From a beta proteobacterium AAP51 (GTDB lineage: Bacteria > Pseudomonadota > Gammaproteobacteria > Burkholderiales > Burkholderiaceae_C), in contig LJHT01000052.1 in the NCBI GenBank assembly GCA_001295905.1, positions 1-64,000 on the forward strand: 64,000 bases of DNA, given 5' to 3'. The notes below the pieces were generated by a model. That model had not been told where the DNA came from, did no database searches, and saw nothing but the letters and a program-made list of their open reading frames with translations. The translations under genes and the position numbers were made by a program. Shown here in pieces: positions 44,888 through 56,256 of this stretch; position 1 is the first letter of the stretch; every line of letters starts with the position of its first letter.

Positions 44888-44946
44888 GGCGCGCGCAGCT
44901 TCAGCTCGAAACGGACGGGCCGGCCGCTGAACAACCGGCCGCGGCC

Positions 44947-47577
<2,631 letters not shown>

Positions 47578-47677
47578 GGGGCGGCGGGGCAGCTGGAGGA
47601 AAACGCGAATTCTAGGGTTCCCGGGCGCGGCAACCTGCGGTAACGCCGGGGCGCCACGCAGGTACAGAATGCGCCGC

Positions 47678-49177
47678 ATGGAAGACAACAAGACCTCGCC
47701 GCTGGCCCAGCTGGCCGACCCCGGCCTGCTGAAGACCGAAGCGCTGATCGGCGGCGCCTGGGTTACCGGCCAGGACGCGCAAGCGCGCTTCGCCGTCACC
47801 GACCCCGCCACGGGTGAAGAGCTGGCCCAGGTGGCGCGGCTGGGGCCGGTGGATTGCGCCGCCGCCATCTCGGCGGCCGAGAAGGCCTGGCCGGCCTGGC
47901 GCGCGCGCACCGCGAAGGAACGCGCGGCGGTGATGATGAAGTGGTTCCAGCTGATGCACCGCCACGCCGACGACCTGGCCCGCATCATGACGGCCGAGCA
48001 GGGCAAGCCGCTGGCCGAGGCGCGTGGCGAGGTGATCTACGGCGCCAGCTTCATCGAGTGGTTCGCCGAGGAAGCGCGGCGCGTGTATGGCGAGACCATC
48101 CCCACCACCGACAACAACAAGCGCTACCTGGTGCTGAAGCAGGCCATCGGCGTGTGTGCGGCCATCACGCCCTGGAACTTTCCCATCGCGATGATCACGC
48201 GCAAGGTGGCGCCCGCCCTGGCCGCGGGTTGCCCGGTCATCATCAAGCCGGCCGAGCAGACGCCGCTGAGCGCGCTGGCCGTGGCCGAGCTGGCCCAGCG
48301 CGCCGGCATGCCGGCCGGTGTGCTGAACGTCATCACGGCCGATGCCGAGCAAAGCATCGAGATCGGCAAGGTGCTGTGCAGCAGCGACGTGGTGCGCCAC
48401 CTCAGCTTCACCGGCAGCACCGAGGTGGGCCGCATCCTGGCGCGGCAGTGCGCGCCCGGCATCAAGAAGCTGAGCCTGGAGCTCGGCGGCAACGCGCCGT
48501 TCATCGTCTTCGACGACGCCGACCTCGACAGCGCCGTGGAGGGCGCCCTGGCCAGCAAGTACCGCAACGCGGGCCAGACCTGCGTGTGCGCCAACCGCAT
48601 CTACGCCCAGGCCGGCATCCACGACGCCTTCGTCGAGAAGCTGGCCGCCAAGGCCGCCGGCATCATGGTGGGCAACGGCTTTGAAGCCGGCGTGCAGCAG
48701 GGCCCGCTGATCGACGACGCCGCCATCGCCAAGGTGGAAGCCCACGTGGCCGATGCGCTGGCCAAGGGCGGGCGGCTGGTGCTGGGCGGCGAACGCCACG
48801 CCACGCTAGGTCCGCGCTTTTTCACACCCACGGTGATCGCCGGCGTGACGGACGAGATGCTCTGCGCGCGCGAGGAAACCTTCGGCCCCGTGGCCCCGGT
48901 GTTCCGCTTCGAGACCGAGGCCGAGGTCATCGCTGCGGCCAACGCCACCGAATTCGGCCTGGCCAGCTACTTCTACAGCCGCGACATCGGCCGCATCTTC
49001 CGCGTGGCCGAGGCGCTGGAGTACGGCATGGTGGGCATCAACACCGGGCTCATCAGCACGGCCGAGGTGCCCTTCGGCGGCGTCAAGCAAAGCGGCCTGG
49101 GCCGCGAAGGCGCGCGCCAGGGCATCGACGACTACCTCGAGCTGAAGTACCTGTGCCTGGGTGACATCCTGAAGTAG
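47678..49177 (+). CDS. gabD: NAD(P)-dependent succinate-semialdehyde dehydrogenase
   Basis: A 499-residue aldehyde dehydrogenase. The catalytic Cys302 is in [11 protein letters not shown] and the general base Glu268 in [23 protein letters not shown] is the cofactor-binding region. The motif set with TCVCANR and [24 protein letters not shown] is characteristic of the GabD group that oxidises succinate semialdehyde to succinate in GABA catabolism. No gabT or GABA transporter is adjacent, so the in vivo pathway is inferred. Two ATGs lie 9 nt apart. I used the second (47678), which gives MEDNKTS. Confidence 0.93.
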   Translation: MEDNKTSPLAQLADPGLLKTEALIGGAWVTGQDAQARFAVTDPATGEELAQVARLGPVDCAAAISAAEKAWPAWRARTAKERAAVMMKWFQLMHRHADDLARIMTAEQGKPLAEARGEVIYGASFIEWFAEEARRVYGETIPTTDNNKRYLVLKQAIGVCAAITPWNFPIAMITRKVAPALAAGCPVIIKPAEQTPLSALAVAELAQRAGMPAGVLNVITADAEQSIEIGKVLCSSDVVRHLSFTGSTEVGRILARQCAPGIKKLSLELGGNAPFIVFDDADLDSAVEGALASKYRNAGQTCVCANRIYAQAGIHDAFVEKLAAKAAGIMVGNGFEAGVQQGPLIDDAAIAKVEAHVADALAKGGRLVLGGERHATLGPRFFTPTVIAGVTDEMLCAREETFGPVAPVFRFETEAEVIAAANATEFGLASYFYSRDIGRIFRVAEALEYGMVGINTGLISTAEVPFGGVKQSGLGREGARQGIDDYLELKYLCLGDILK

Positions 49178-49181
49178 CGGC

Positions 49182-50126
49182 TCAGGCGCGGTCGGCGCCT
49201 CCATCTCCGCCACCGTCCCCGCCACCCCCGCCTTCATCATCGTTCGCGGCGGCCTCGGGCCCGCGTTCGGTGCGCTGCGCATAACCCTCGCGCCCCAGCG
49301 TGCCCACCGATGCCGCCTGCGCGATGGCGCGCTGCAGCAGGGTCTGCGCGTCCTTGCCGTGCAGCGGGTACAGGGCCAGGCCCACGCTGGCCCGCACCGG
49401 GCAGGGCTGGCCGGCCACCACCAGGGGCTGCTGCAGGGTGCGCTGCAGCTTGGCCGCCACGCGCTCGCCGTCGGCCTGGGCTTCCAGGTGGCCCAGCAGC
49501 ACGCCGAAGGCATCGGGGCCCACCGCCGCCACCACGTCGCCCGCACGCAGGCCGGTGCGCAGGCGCACCGCCACCTTGCGCCGCAGCACGTTGGCCGACT
49601 CGGCCCCCAGGCGCGAGGCCACGGCGGCAAAACCTTCGATATGCAGCACCAGCAGCACCATGGGCGCGGGCGCGCGTTCGCGCAGGGCGAGCAGCTGGGT
49701 CATGTGTTCCAGCAGCTGCGCCTGGTGCGGCAGGCCGGTGGCCAAGTCGGTGGCGTAGGCGTGGCGGGCTTGGCGCTCGTGACGCTTGCGCAGCACGGCC
49801 TGGCGCACCGCGCGCGGCAGCGCGGGCTCTTCGGCCGGCAGCAGTGCTTCCACGCCCAGGGCGAGCAGCGCGGCCTCGGTGTCGGCATCGGCTGCGGGCC
49901 CCAGCACCAGCACGGCGGCGTCGAAGGCCAGCTGGGGCAGGTCTGGGCGGATGGCCAGCTTCTGCAGCGCTGCGGCGTCACGCGCCCACAGCAGCACGGC
50001 GTCGTGGCCCTGGGTGGACGCGCCGGCTTCGGCCTGCGTCACCTCGAACCCGGCAGCCTGCAGCGCACTGGCCACGCCAGGGGCCGAGGGGCCCAGCAGC
50101 AAGGCTGAAAAAGGCGCGGCCGTCAT
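49182..50126 (-). CDS. Receiver-like/GGDEF-like protein with degenerate active site
   Basis: A 314-residue protein with an N-terminal receiver-like fold (about 1-120, FSALLLGPSAPGVASALQ to LPRAVRQAVLRKR) that lacks a clear phosphorylatable Asp. A GGDEF-like domain follows (DLATGLPHQAQLLEHM; VASRLGAES). The signature position reads GPDAF in AAVGPDAFGVLLG instead of GG[DE]EF, so cyclase activity is unlikely. It may bind GTP, bind another protein, or serve as a pseudo-cyclase. The C-terminal tail is Gly/Asp-rich. Its stop is 4 nt from the convergent gabD stop. Confidence 0.85.
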   Translation of the reverse strand: MTAAPFSALLLGPSAPGVASALQAAGFEVTQAEAGASTQGHDAVLLWARDAAALQKLAIRPDLPQLAFDAAVLVLGPAADADTEAALLALGVEALLPAEEPALPRAVRQAVLRKRHERQARHAYATDLATGLPHQAQLLEHMTQLLALRERAPAPMVLLVLHIEGFAAVASRLGAESANVLRRKVAVRLRTGLRAGDVVAAVGPDAFGVLLGHLEAQADGERVAAKLQRTLQQPLVVAGQPCPVRASVGLALYPLHGKDAQTLLQRAIAQAASVGTLGREGYAQRTERGPEAAANDDEGGGGGDGGGDGGADRA

Positions 50127-50214
50127 GAGAAGCGGTGGGGGAGTGAAGCGCAGAACGGGGCGTTCAGTGCGGCAGGGTGGCCGGGGAACGGTGCGCCAGA
50201 GGGCCTGGTGAGGC

Positions 50215-50288
50215 TGGAGCGGGTGAGGGGAATCGAACCCCTGTATGAAGCTTGGGAAGCTGCCGTTCTACCATTGAACTACACCCGC
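50215..50288 (-). tRNA. tRNA-Gly (anticodon CCC)
   Basis: A full cloverleaf on the minus strand. The 7-bp acceptor stem is GCGGGTG/CACCCGC, the D stem GTTC/GAAC, the T stem AGGGG/CCCCT with loop TTCGATT, and the 3' CCA is encoded. The anticodon loop TTCCCAA gives CCC, reading GGG codons. The anticodon stem GCAGC/GCTTC has one C-U mismatch at the second pair, unusual but tolerable. Confidence 0.95.
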
Positions 50289-50309
50289 AGCGGCGCGCAG
50301 TTTACGCCA

Positions 50310-50810
50310 TCACCTGCCCGCCGCGGCGGGTGGCGCGCCAGGTGGTGCGGCCACCGCGCCCGGCCAGTCGAAACGGCCTTTGCTGCTGAAACTGGCGCCA
50401 CCGAACAGGCCCCCCGCCAGCCGGCCGCGGGCGGTGAATTCGATGCCGCCGGTAGGGGTGTCGCGCGAGAAACCCCAGGCCTGGCGCAGCAGGCTGGTGG
50501 CGGGCACCGTCACCGGCACCGTGATCACCACCTCGCCGAAGCGCGGCACGCTGCCGCTTGCATCGCTCACGCCGCTGGCCAGTGGCCGGCCGGCCACTTC
50601 CAGCTGCAGCGAAACACCGTCGTAGTCGAGCGCGGCTTCGTTGGGGTTCTGCACGCGCAGCTTCACGGCCAGGCGCAGTTCCAGGCCCTCGCCGGGCAGG
50701 CCGCTCACGTCGACCAGGCTCACCTGCAGCGGCTCTCGCGGGGCGACGGTGGCGCAGCCCGCCAGGACGACGGGCGCCAGGCCCAGGGTGATGAGATGAC
50801 GGCGGTTCAT
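50310..50810 (-). CDS. LEA14-like (LEA type 2 / WHy domain) lipoprotein
   Basis: A 166-residue predicted lipoprotein with lipobox LAGC (Cys19). The mature part contains the WHy/LEA14 beta-sandwich pattern: LRLAVKLRVQNPNEAALDYDGVSLQLEVAGRPL, seen as the key NPN element followed by Y-D-G, then VPRFGEVVITVPVTV. Bacterial members of this family are mostly periplasmic or surface lipoproteins of unknown function linked to stress. It is 54 nt downstream of the DUF6351 lipoprotein gene and may be co-transcribed with it, or with the tRNA. Confidence 0.85.
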   Translation of the reverse strand: MNRRHLITLGLAPVVLAGCATVAPREPLQVSLVDVSGLPGEGLELRLAVKLRVQNPNEAALDYDGVSLQLEVAGRPLASGVSDASGSVPRFGEVVITVPVTVPATSLLRQAWGFSRDTPTGGIEFTARGRLAGGLFGGASFSSKGRFDWPGAVAAPPGAPPAAAGR

Positions 50811-50864
50811 GGCGCCGCAGTCTAGGGCCTGCGGGCGCCAGTGGCTGTAAGCGCCGTCTTCAGA

Positions 50865-53285
50865 TCACCGGGGCACCGAGACCGGCGCGGCCGGCATCGG
50901 CGCGCCGCCCGGGCCGGCGCTGAAGGTCAGCGGGCTCACGGCGGCCTGCTGGCCCACGCCGGGCTTGCTCCAGTCGCACACGCCGGTGCTGAACACGGCC
51001 TGCAGACGCGTCCACTGGCCGTCGGTGAAGGTGCCGGCGGCGTAGTCGGTGCGCAGCAGCGGCTTCAGCTGGCACTTCAGCACGTCTTCCGCACGCGGCC
51101 CGCCGGCAATCTGGCGCGGCGAGAAGGTGGGCCGCAGCCACGGGTCGGCGTCGCAGGTGGCGGCGTTGGTCACCTTCACGGTCTGCGTGGCGTCGCTGGG
51201 CAGGATGCAGAAATCGGCGCTGCTGGCCGGCCGCGCGCTGCGCACCTTGGCTTCCAGGCTGGCGCCGCTGGTGTCGTTCTTCAGCGTGGTGAGCCACTGG
51301 TCCATCGTGACGAAAGCGTCGAAGGCCATGGTGCCGGGCGGCGTGAGACCGGTGCGCGCGAAGCGCCACAGCGCCTGGTTGTTGGCGTTGCCGGCCTCGG
51401 CCACGATGCGGTCACGAATGCCGAAGCTGAACCACTGGTGGTGGATGGGAATCTGGTTCGGCGTGTAGCCCGGTGGCAGGTTCTCGGCGATGTTGCTGTC
51501 GTCCCAGCCGCGCATGTCGATGATGGCGGTCTTGGCCAGTTGCCGGCCGCTGGCCACGATGCCGGCGCGGTAGGCGATGGCCAGCGCATCGGCGTCGGCG
51601 CTGCTGCGTTCGGCGCGCGGGGTGCTGTCGCGGTCGTTGCCGCCGACGATCTCGTTCAGCGTCACGAACTCTTCGGCGCTGATGGCGCCGCTTTGCAGCG
51701 CCTTCAGGCCGTACTGCACGCCGACGTTGTCGCGCGTGTCTTTCGCGGCGGGCGAGCCGGGCACCTTGCCCCAGATCGATTCACCCCAGCTCCAGGCGTT
51801 GCAGCGCGGCAGGTTCGCGGTTTCGGTGGGGCGAGCGGGGTCGTAGACGGCGCTGTTGGGCAGCTCGCAGTTGTTGGTGGCGGCGGGCTGCGTGAAGAGC
51901 GCGCCGGTCACGTTGTTGGCCACGAGGCGCTGGTTGTAGACGCCGGCCTTGCCGTTGCTGCCGAAGGCGTTGAACCAGGCATGGCAGGCGCTCTGGTCGG
52001 GGTGGCCGTTGATGGCCGCCTTGCGCGCATTGATCTGCGCTTGCGTCTGGCCCGTCATCAGCGCCAGCCACTGCGGCTTCTGGTAGGCCTCGACCAGCGC
52101 CACGCAGTCGCCCACCTCCATCGAGGTGGTCTCGGAATCGGGATAGGTGCAGGTGGTGGTCACGCCGTCCAGCAGGCCCGGCATGATGGAAGCAGCCATG
52201 TTCGAGTTGATCGAGCCGCCCGAGCAGCCGCTGCCGATGGTGAAGCGGATGGGGCCGTAGCTGTCGGTGATGTGCTCCTTCATCATCATCACCGTCTCGC
52301 TCATCATCACGCGGTTTGAATTGCGTGCCGAGTCGGTCATGCTGTTGGCCACCACCATCACGCCGCGGCGCAACTGGGCGTCACTGCCGCTCCAGGCCGT
52401 GGCCGGGCGCGCCTGGCGCCGCGGCTGGCCGGTGCTGGCGCCGAAGTTGAAGACCACCTTGCCGTTCCAGGCCGCCTGCGGCTGCAGCGCGTTCCAGGGC
52501 TGAGCGGGGTTATGCAGCACGGCGATGTCGTAGATGCCGCGGTTCATGGTGCCGCGCTCCACGCGCACGATGTAGGGCACGGTGACGCCGGCATCGGTGG
52601 TGGTGGTGGCCAAGTCACCCGGCGTGGTGCCGGCGGTGTAGGGCTTGAAGCAGGCGTTCGCCGGCGGCGCCGGGTTGGTGGGCACCGTGGTGGCGGTGGG
52701 GGCCATGCCGGCGGTGGGGTCGGGCAGGCCCAGGCTGCAGCCGGCGGTGGTGGTGCGGTAGTAGAGCTTGAACTCGGTGGCGATGTTGCAGTTGGCGTCG
52801 GGCGCGCCGCTCAGGCCGCTGGCGTTGCTGGCCGGCACGTTGCCGTTCACCACCTGCTGCACGGGCGTGGCGCAGTAGAAGGGCTTGATCTGCGCGCCCG
52901 AGAACACCGGGCCGTGGCGCGGCGCGTTGGTCACCGTGAGCGCCGCTTCGCGCGTGTTCAGGGTGGCGGCGGTGATGACGTTGGCGCCCTCGGCCAGGCC
53001 CGTGACCACGCCGCGGTAGTTGCCGTTGGCCTGCAGGCGGAAGGCGCTGCTCACGTCGCGGCCGCCCACGGCCACGCGCAGGCCCTGCGTGTTGGCGCCG
53101 GCGGGCAGCACGATCTCCAGCGTGACATCGCCACCGCTCACCATGTCGGCACGGTTGCTGGTGGCGCGGATTTCTACGGGGTCGGCTTCGTAATCATCGC
53201 AAGCCGTCAGCAGCAAAGCGGCCGATGCGGTGGCGGTGAGGGCCAGGCAGGTGCGTACCTGCCAGCGGGGGCGGGTGGGGTGCAT
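50865..53285 (-). CDS. Large DUF6351-family lipoprotein, putative alpha/beta-hydrolase
   Basis: An 806-residue exported protein. The start at 53283-53285 gives a lipoprotein signal with lipobox LTAC (Cys29), so the mature protein is probably membrane-anchored in the periplasm or at the surface. I assign it to the DUF6351 family from its overall pattern (RATSNRADMVSGGDV; GAQIKPFYCATP; IPIHHQWFSFGIRDR). It contains one GxSxG nucleophile-elbow motif, GCSGG with Ser355 in TIGSGCSGGSI, which suggests an esterase or depolymerase fold. Candidate acid and His residues lie in the C-terminal half. Many Cys residues fit an exported, disulfide-containing protein. Substrate unknown. Confidence 0.8.
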   Translation of the reverse strand: MHPTRPRWQVRTCLALTATASAALLLTACDDYEADPVEIRATSNRADMVSGGDVTLEIVLPAGANTQGLRVAVGGRDVSSAFRLQANGNYRGVVTGLAEGANVITAATLNTREAALTVTNAPRHGPVFSGAQIKPFYCATPVQQVVNGNVPASNASGLSGAPDANCNIATEFKLYYRTTTAGCSLGLPDPTAGMAPTATTVPTNPAPPANACFKPYTAGTTPGDLATTTTDAGVTVPYIVRVERGTMNRGIYDIAVLHNPAQPWNALQPQAAWNGKVVFNFGASTGQPRRQARPATAWSGSDAQLRRGVMVVANSMTDSARNSNRVMMSETVMMMKEHITDSYGPIRFTIGSGCSGGSINSNMAASIMPGLLDGVTTTCTYPDSETTSMEVGDCVALVEAYQKPQWLALMTGQTQAQINARKAAINGHPDQSACHAWFNAFGSNGKAGVYNQRLVANNVTGALFTQPAATNNCELPNSAVYDPARPTETANLPRCNAWSWGESIWGKVPGSPAAKDTRDNVGVQYGLKALQSGAISAEEFVTLNEIVGGNDRDSTPRAERSSADADALAIAYRAGIVASGRQLAKTAIIDMRGWDDSNIAENLPPGYTPNQIPIHHQWFSFGIRDRIVAEAGNANNQALWRFARTGLTPPGTMAFDAFVTMDQWLTTLKNDTSGASLEAKVRSARPASSADFCILPSDATQTVKVTNAATCDADPWLRPTFSPRQIAGGPRAEDVLKCQLKPLLRTDYAAGTFTDGQWTRLQAVFSTGVCDWSKPGVGQQAAVSPLTFSAGPGGAPMPAAPVSVPR

Positions 53286-53478
53286 GTCTTGTCTCCAGCT
53301 CGTGGTTCGTAAGGGCCGCGTCGGCAGCGGCGCTGCGGCGGTCTCGTTGCATCGTATGCACGGCACCGCGCAGAGGGATGCGGCACAACCCGCAGTCCCC
53401 GAGGTGACAGCGGCCCCGGCCAGAGGCGCCGGCCACTGGCGCCAGCCACCCGCACCGCCCCACTAAACTCGCCCGCCC

Positions 53479-54180
53479 ATGGACGAAGACACCCCGCCCC
53501 ACCCCCATAGGCACCGCCCGATGCGCAGCTTCGTGCTGCGCGCCGGCCGCATGGGCCCGGGCCAGCAGCGCGCGCTGGAAACGCTGGGGCCGCGTTTCCT
53601 GCTGCCCTACCGCGCCGAAACGCTGGACCTGCCCGCCACCTTCGGCCGCACGGCGCCTTGCGTGCTGGAAATCGGCTTCGGCATGGGCGACGCCACGGCG
53701 CAGGTGGCCGCCGCGCTGCCGGGCACCGATTTCCTGGCGGTGGAAGTGCATGCGCCCGGCGTCGGCGCGCTGCTGAAGCACATCGGCGAGAAGGAACTCA
53801 GCAACCTGCGCCTGCTGCAGCACGACGCGGTGGAGGTGCTGAAGCACATGCTGGCGCCGGCCTGCCTGGCTGGCGTGCACATCTGGTTCCCCGACCCCTG
53901 GCACAAGAAGCGGCACCACAAGCGCCGGCTCATCCAGCCAGGTTTCGTGGCCGAACTCATCACGCGCATCGCGCCCGGTGGCTACCTGCACTGCGCCACC
54001 GACTGGCAAGACTATGCCGAGCAGATGCTGGCCGTGCTGGCGGCCGAGCCCGGGCTGCAGAACAGCGCCGAAGGCTATGCGCCGCGGCCCGATTGGCGGC
54101 CGCTCACGAAGTTCGAGAACCGCGGCCTGAAGCTCGGCCACGGCGTGTGGGATCTGGTCTTCACGCGCCAAAGCGCGTGA
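53479..54180 (+). CDS. trmB: tRNA (guanine-N7-)-methyltransferase
   Basis: A 233-residue enzyme that methylates G46 in the variable loop of tRNAs. The AdoMet loop is [30 protein letters not shown] is the diagnostic TrmB motif, and [14 protein letters not shown] (seen as [13 protein letters not shown]) is the substrate-binding block. Its last 20 nt form a hairpin that is duplicated directly after the stop codon, so the repeat array at 54161 begins within this gene. It is divergent from the DUF6351 gene with 193 nt between the starts. Confidence 0.96.
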   Translation: MDEDTPPHPHRHRPMRSFVLRAGRMGPGQQRALETLGPRFLLPYRAETLDLPATFGRTAPCVLEIGFGMGDATAQVAAALPGTDFLAVEVHAPGVGALLKHIGEKELSNLRLLQHDAVEVLKHMLAPACLAGVHIWFPDPWHKKRHHKRRLIQPGFVAELITRIAPGGYLHCATDWQDYAEQMLAVLAAEPGLQNSAEGYAPRPDWRPLTKFENRGLKLGHGVWDLVFTRQSA

Positions 54181-54227
54181 ATCGACAGGTCACGCGCCAA
54201 AGCGCGTGAATCGACAGGTCACGCGCC
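54161..54227. repeat. 29-nt tandem duplication of a hairpin at the trmB 3' end
   Basis: The unit TCACGCGCCAAAGCGCGTGA is a perfect 8-bp hairpin with a CAAA loop. It occurs at 54161-54180, ending exactly with the trmB TGA, and again at 54190-54209, with an identical ATCGACAGG spacer. A third partial unit starts at 54219. The period is 29 nt. One hairpin is coding and the other non-coding, so it arose by local duplication. Confidence 0.9.
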
Positions 54228-54238
54228 GCGGCTGAGAG

Positions 54239-55078
54239 TCACACCACCCACTGCGCGCGGAACTCGCGTGCATAGGCAGCGAAGCTGCGCGGCGCGCGGC
54301 CGGTGATGCGCTGCACGGCGTCGGTGCGGCGCTCAGCGTAGCCGGCGGCGAAGTAGCCCAGGATCATCACCAAAAACTCGGCATAGGGCGCGGGCAGGCC
54401 GGCACCCAGCAGGCCCTGCAGCATGGCTTCGGGCGGAATTTCCTGGTGGCGGATGTCGCGCCCGGTCTCGCGCGAAAGGATGGCGGCCACCTCGTCGTGG
54501 TTCAGAGCCTCGGCGCCCGTCAGGTCGAAGGCCTGGTCGCCGTGGGCATCGCCCAGCAGCAGTTCGGCGGCCACGTCGGCGATGTCGCGCGCATCGATGA
54601 AGCTGCCGCGCGCGCTGCCGATGGGCAGGAAGATGCGGCCCTGCTCGCGGATGCCCTGCACCCAGAAGGTGTGGAAGTTCTGCATGAACCAGTTCGGGCG
54701 GATGGTGTTCCAGGCCAGGCCCGAGGCTTCCAGCGCGAGCTCGGCCTTGCGCAGGGGTGTGTCGGGCGCGGCGTCGGCGCCCATGGCCGACATCAGCACC
54801 ACCTTCTGCACGCCGGCGGCGCGGGCCTGCTCGATCAGCGGCACCAGCAGGTGGTCTTGCGGCACATAGCCCGGGGGCGCCATCAGGAAGGCGCGCTGCA
54901 CGCCCTGGAAGGCGGCTGCCAGACCCTGGCGCTGCAGCACATCCAGCTGCACCTGGTCGGGCTGGGTGGGGGCACGGCTGGTGGCCAGGCGCACGGTCTG
55001 GCCGCGGGCACGCAGGTTCTGCACGAGGGCGCTGCCCACCGTGCCGCTGGCGCCGATGACGAGGTTCTGGTTTGACAT
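54239..55078 (-). CDS. NmrA-family NAD(P)-binding protein
   Basis: A 279-residue SDR-like Rossmann protein of the NmrA/HSCARG type. The dinucleotide loop is VIGASGTVGSALVQNL, and the sequence continues VVLMSAMGADAAPDTP and NWFMQNFHTFWVQGIR, typical of NAD(P)H-dependent quinone reductase-like or redox-sensor members. There is no Tyr-x3-Lys SDR catalytic pair at the standard place. It is divergent from an AraC-family gene with 130 nt between the assigned starts, so the two probably form a regulator-target pair. Confidence 0.88.
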   Translation of the reverse strand: MSNQNLVIGASGTVGSALVQNLRARGQTVRLATSRAPTQPDQVQLDVLQRQGLAAAFQGVQRAFLMAPPGYVPQDHLLVPLIEQARAAGVQKVVLMSAMGADAAPDTPLRKAELALEASGLAWNTIRPNWFMQNFHTFWVQGIREQGRIFLPIGSARGSFIDARDIADVAAELLLGDAHGDQAFDLTGAEALNHDEVAAILSRETGRDIRHQEIPPEAMLQGLLGAGLPAPYAEFLVMILGYFAAGYAERRTDAVQRITGRAPRSFAAYAREFRAQWVV

Positions 55079-55208
55079 GGAGGGAAACCTTGGGAAAGTG
55101 AAGGACAGGCCGCAACATTAGGCTTGACCGACCTGAACTCCAATGCCTGAAAGTTCGCTCGACATGTTCATCAGTACAATTCCGGCAGTGCAAGGCTATC
55201 GACAAGAC

Positions 55209-56183
55209 ATGGACCTCCTCAGCGACATCCTCCAGCAGGCCGGCCTGCGCCGCCGCCTGCTCGACCTGCACACGCTGCCGGCCGAAGGCGCGCTGCAGTT
55301 CCCCTGCGAGCGCAGCATCGGCTTCCACGTGGTGCTGCAGGGGCCGGTGTACATCCACACCACGGCCGACGTCGCACCGCTGCAGCTGCAGGGCGGCGAC
55401 ATCGCCTTGATGGCCCGGGGCTGCCACCACGTGCTGGCCTCGGGGCCGGTGCTGCCCGCCGGGCCGCTGCCGCGCGCGTTGCCCTTGCCGGCGGCGCTGG
55501 CGCGCGAGGGTGGCGGCGGCAACCCGCCGCCACGGCTGCCGGGGGCTGATGAGGGCAGCGTCGTGGGCGGCACCGCGCCCGCGGTCGTCAGCGCCGCCTG
55601 GCAGCTGTGGCACGCACCGCTGCACCCGCTGTTCGCCGAACTGCCGGCCTGGCATGTGCTGCGCGCCGACACCCTGCCGCGCCTGAGCCCGCTGCCGCTG
55701 ACGGTGGCGTTGCTGGGGGCCGAGGTGCGCGAGCACGGCCTGGGCGCGCAAACCATCATCCACGGCCTCTTCGACGCCGCTTTCGCGCTGCTGCTGCGCG
55801 AGGTGGTGGCGCAGCTGGGCCGCAGTGGCAGCGGCTTCAGCCATGCGCTGGCCGATGCGCGCGTGCGCCGCGCGGTGGAGCTGATGCACACCGACACCGC
55901 CCGGCCCTGGACGCTGGAAAGCCTGGCGCGCGCCGTGGGCCTGTCGCGCACGGCCCTGGCGCAGAAGTTTCGCGCCGCGCTGGGCGACACGCCGCTGAAC
56001 TACCTGCGCCTGCTGCGCATGCAGCAGGCCATGCGGCTGCTGACCGAGAGCACGCGCCCGCTGGACGCAGTGGCCACCGAGGTGGGCTACCAGGATGCTT
56101 TCAGCTTCTCGAAAGTCTTCAAGCGCACCGTGGGCGTGGCGCCGCGCGACTTCCGCCGCCAGGACATGAGCCTGGCCTTCTGA
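55209..56183 (+). CDS. AraC-family transcriptional regulator with N-terminal cupin_6-type domain
   Basis: A 324-residue regulator. An N-terminal cupin_6-like effector domain (RSIGFHVVLQGPVYIHT; DIALMARGCHHVLA) is followed by a C-terminal double helix-turn-helix (about the last 100 residues: LESLARAVGLSRTALAQKFR; AVATEVGYQDAFSFSKVFKR). I chose the ATG at 55209 (MDLLSDILQQAG), the usual start of this subgroup. The frame is open to an ATG at 55143, which would add 22 unusual residues. Regulators of this subgroup often sit divergent from a short-chain dehydrogenase or quinone-reductase-like gene and control it, which fits the NmrA gene here. Confidence 0.88.
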   Translation: MDLLSDILQQAGLRRRLLDLHTLPAEGALQFPCERSIGFHVVLQGPVYIHTTADVAPLQLQGGDIALMARGCHHVLASGPVLPAGPLPRALPLPAALAREGGGGNPPPRLPGADEGSVVGGTAPAVVSAAWQLWHAPLHPLFAELPAWHVLRADTLPRLSPLPLTVALLGAEVREHGLGAQTIIHGLFDAAFALLLREVVAQLGRSGSGFSHALADARVRRAVELMHTDTARPWTLESLARAVGLSRTALAQKFRAALGDTPLNYLRLLRMQQAMRLLTESTRPLDAVATEVGYQDAFSFSKVFKRTVGVAPRDFRRQDMSLAF

Positions 56184-56233
56184 ACGCGGCCATGCCCACC
56201 CCAGCTTGACCGAGCCACCCCGCCCGCCTACCA

Positions 56234-56255
56234 TTAATGACCAACCGGTCAGTAA
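56234..56255. promoter_or_regulatory. TetR-type operator overlapping the start of its own regulator gene
   Basis: A perfect dyad TGACC-AACC-GGTCA, extended to TTA..TAA at both ends over 22 nt, typical of AcrR/TetR operators. It ends 1 nt before the chosen TTG start codon of the TetR gene, so binding would cover the promoter or the translation-start region. This is strong evidence for autorepression. Confidence 0.8.
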
Positions 56256-56256
56256 A

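Noticed and set aside
53286..53478. Possible small gene in the gap between the DUF6351 and trmB genes
   Set aside because: The gap contains only short frames that end within the region, with no ribosome-binding site. It is more likely to hold the two divergent promoters.
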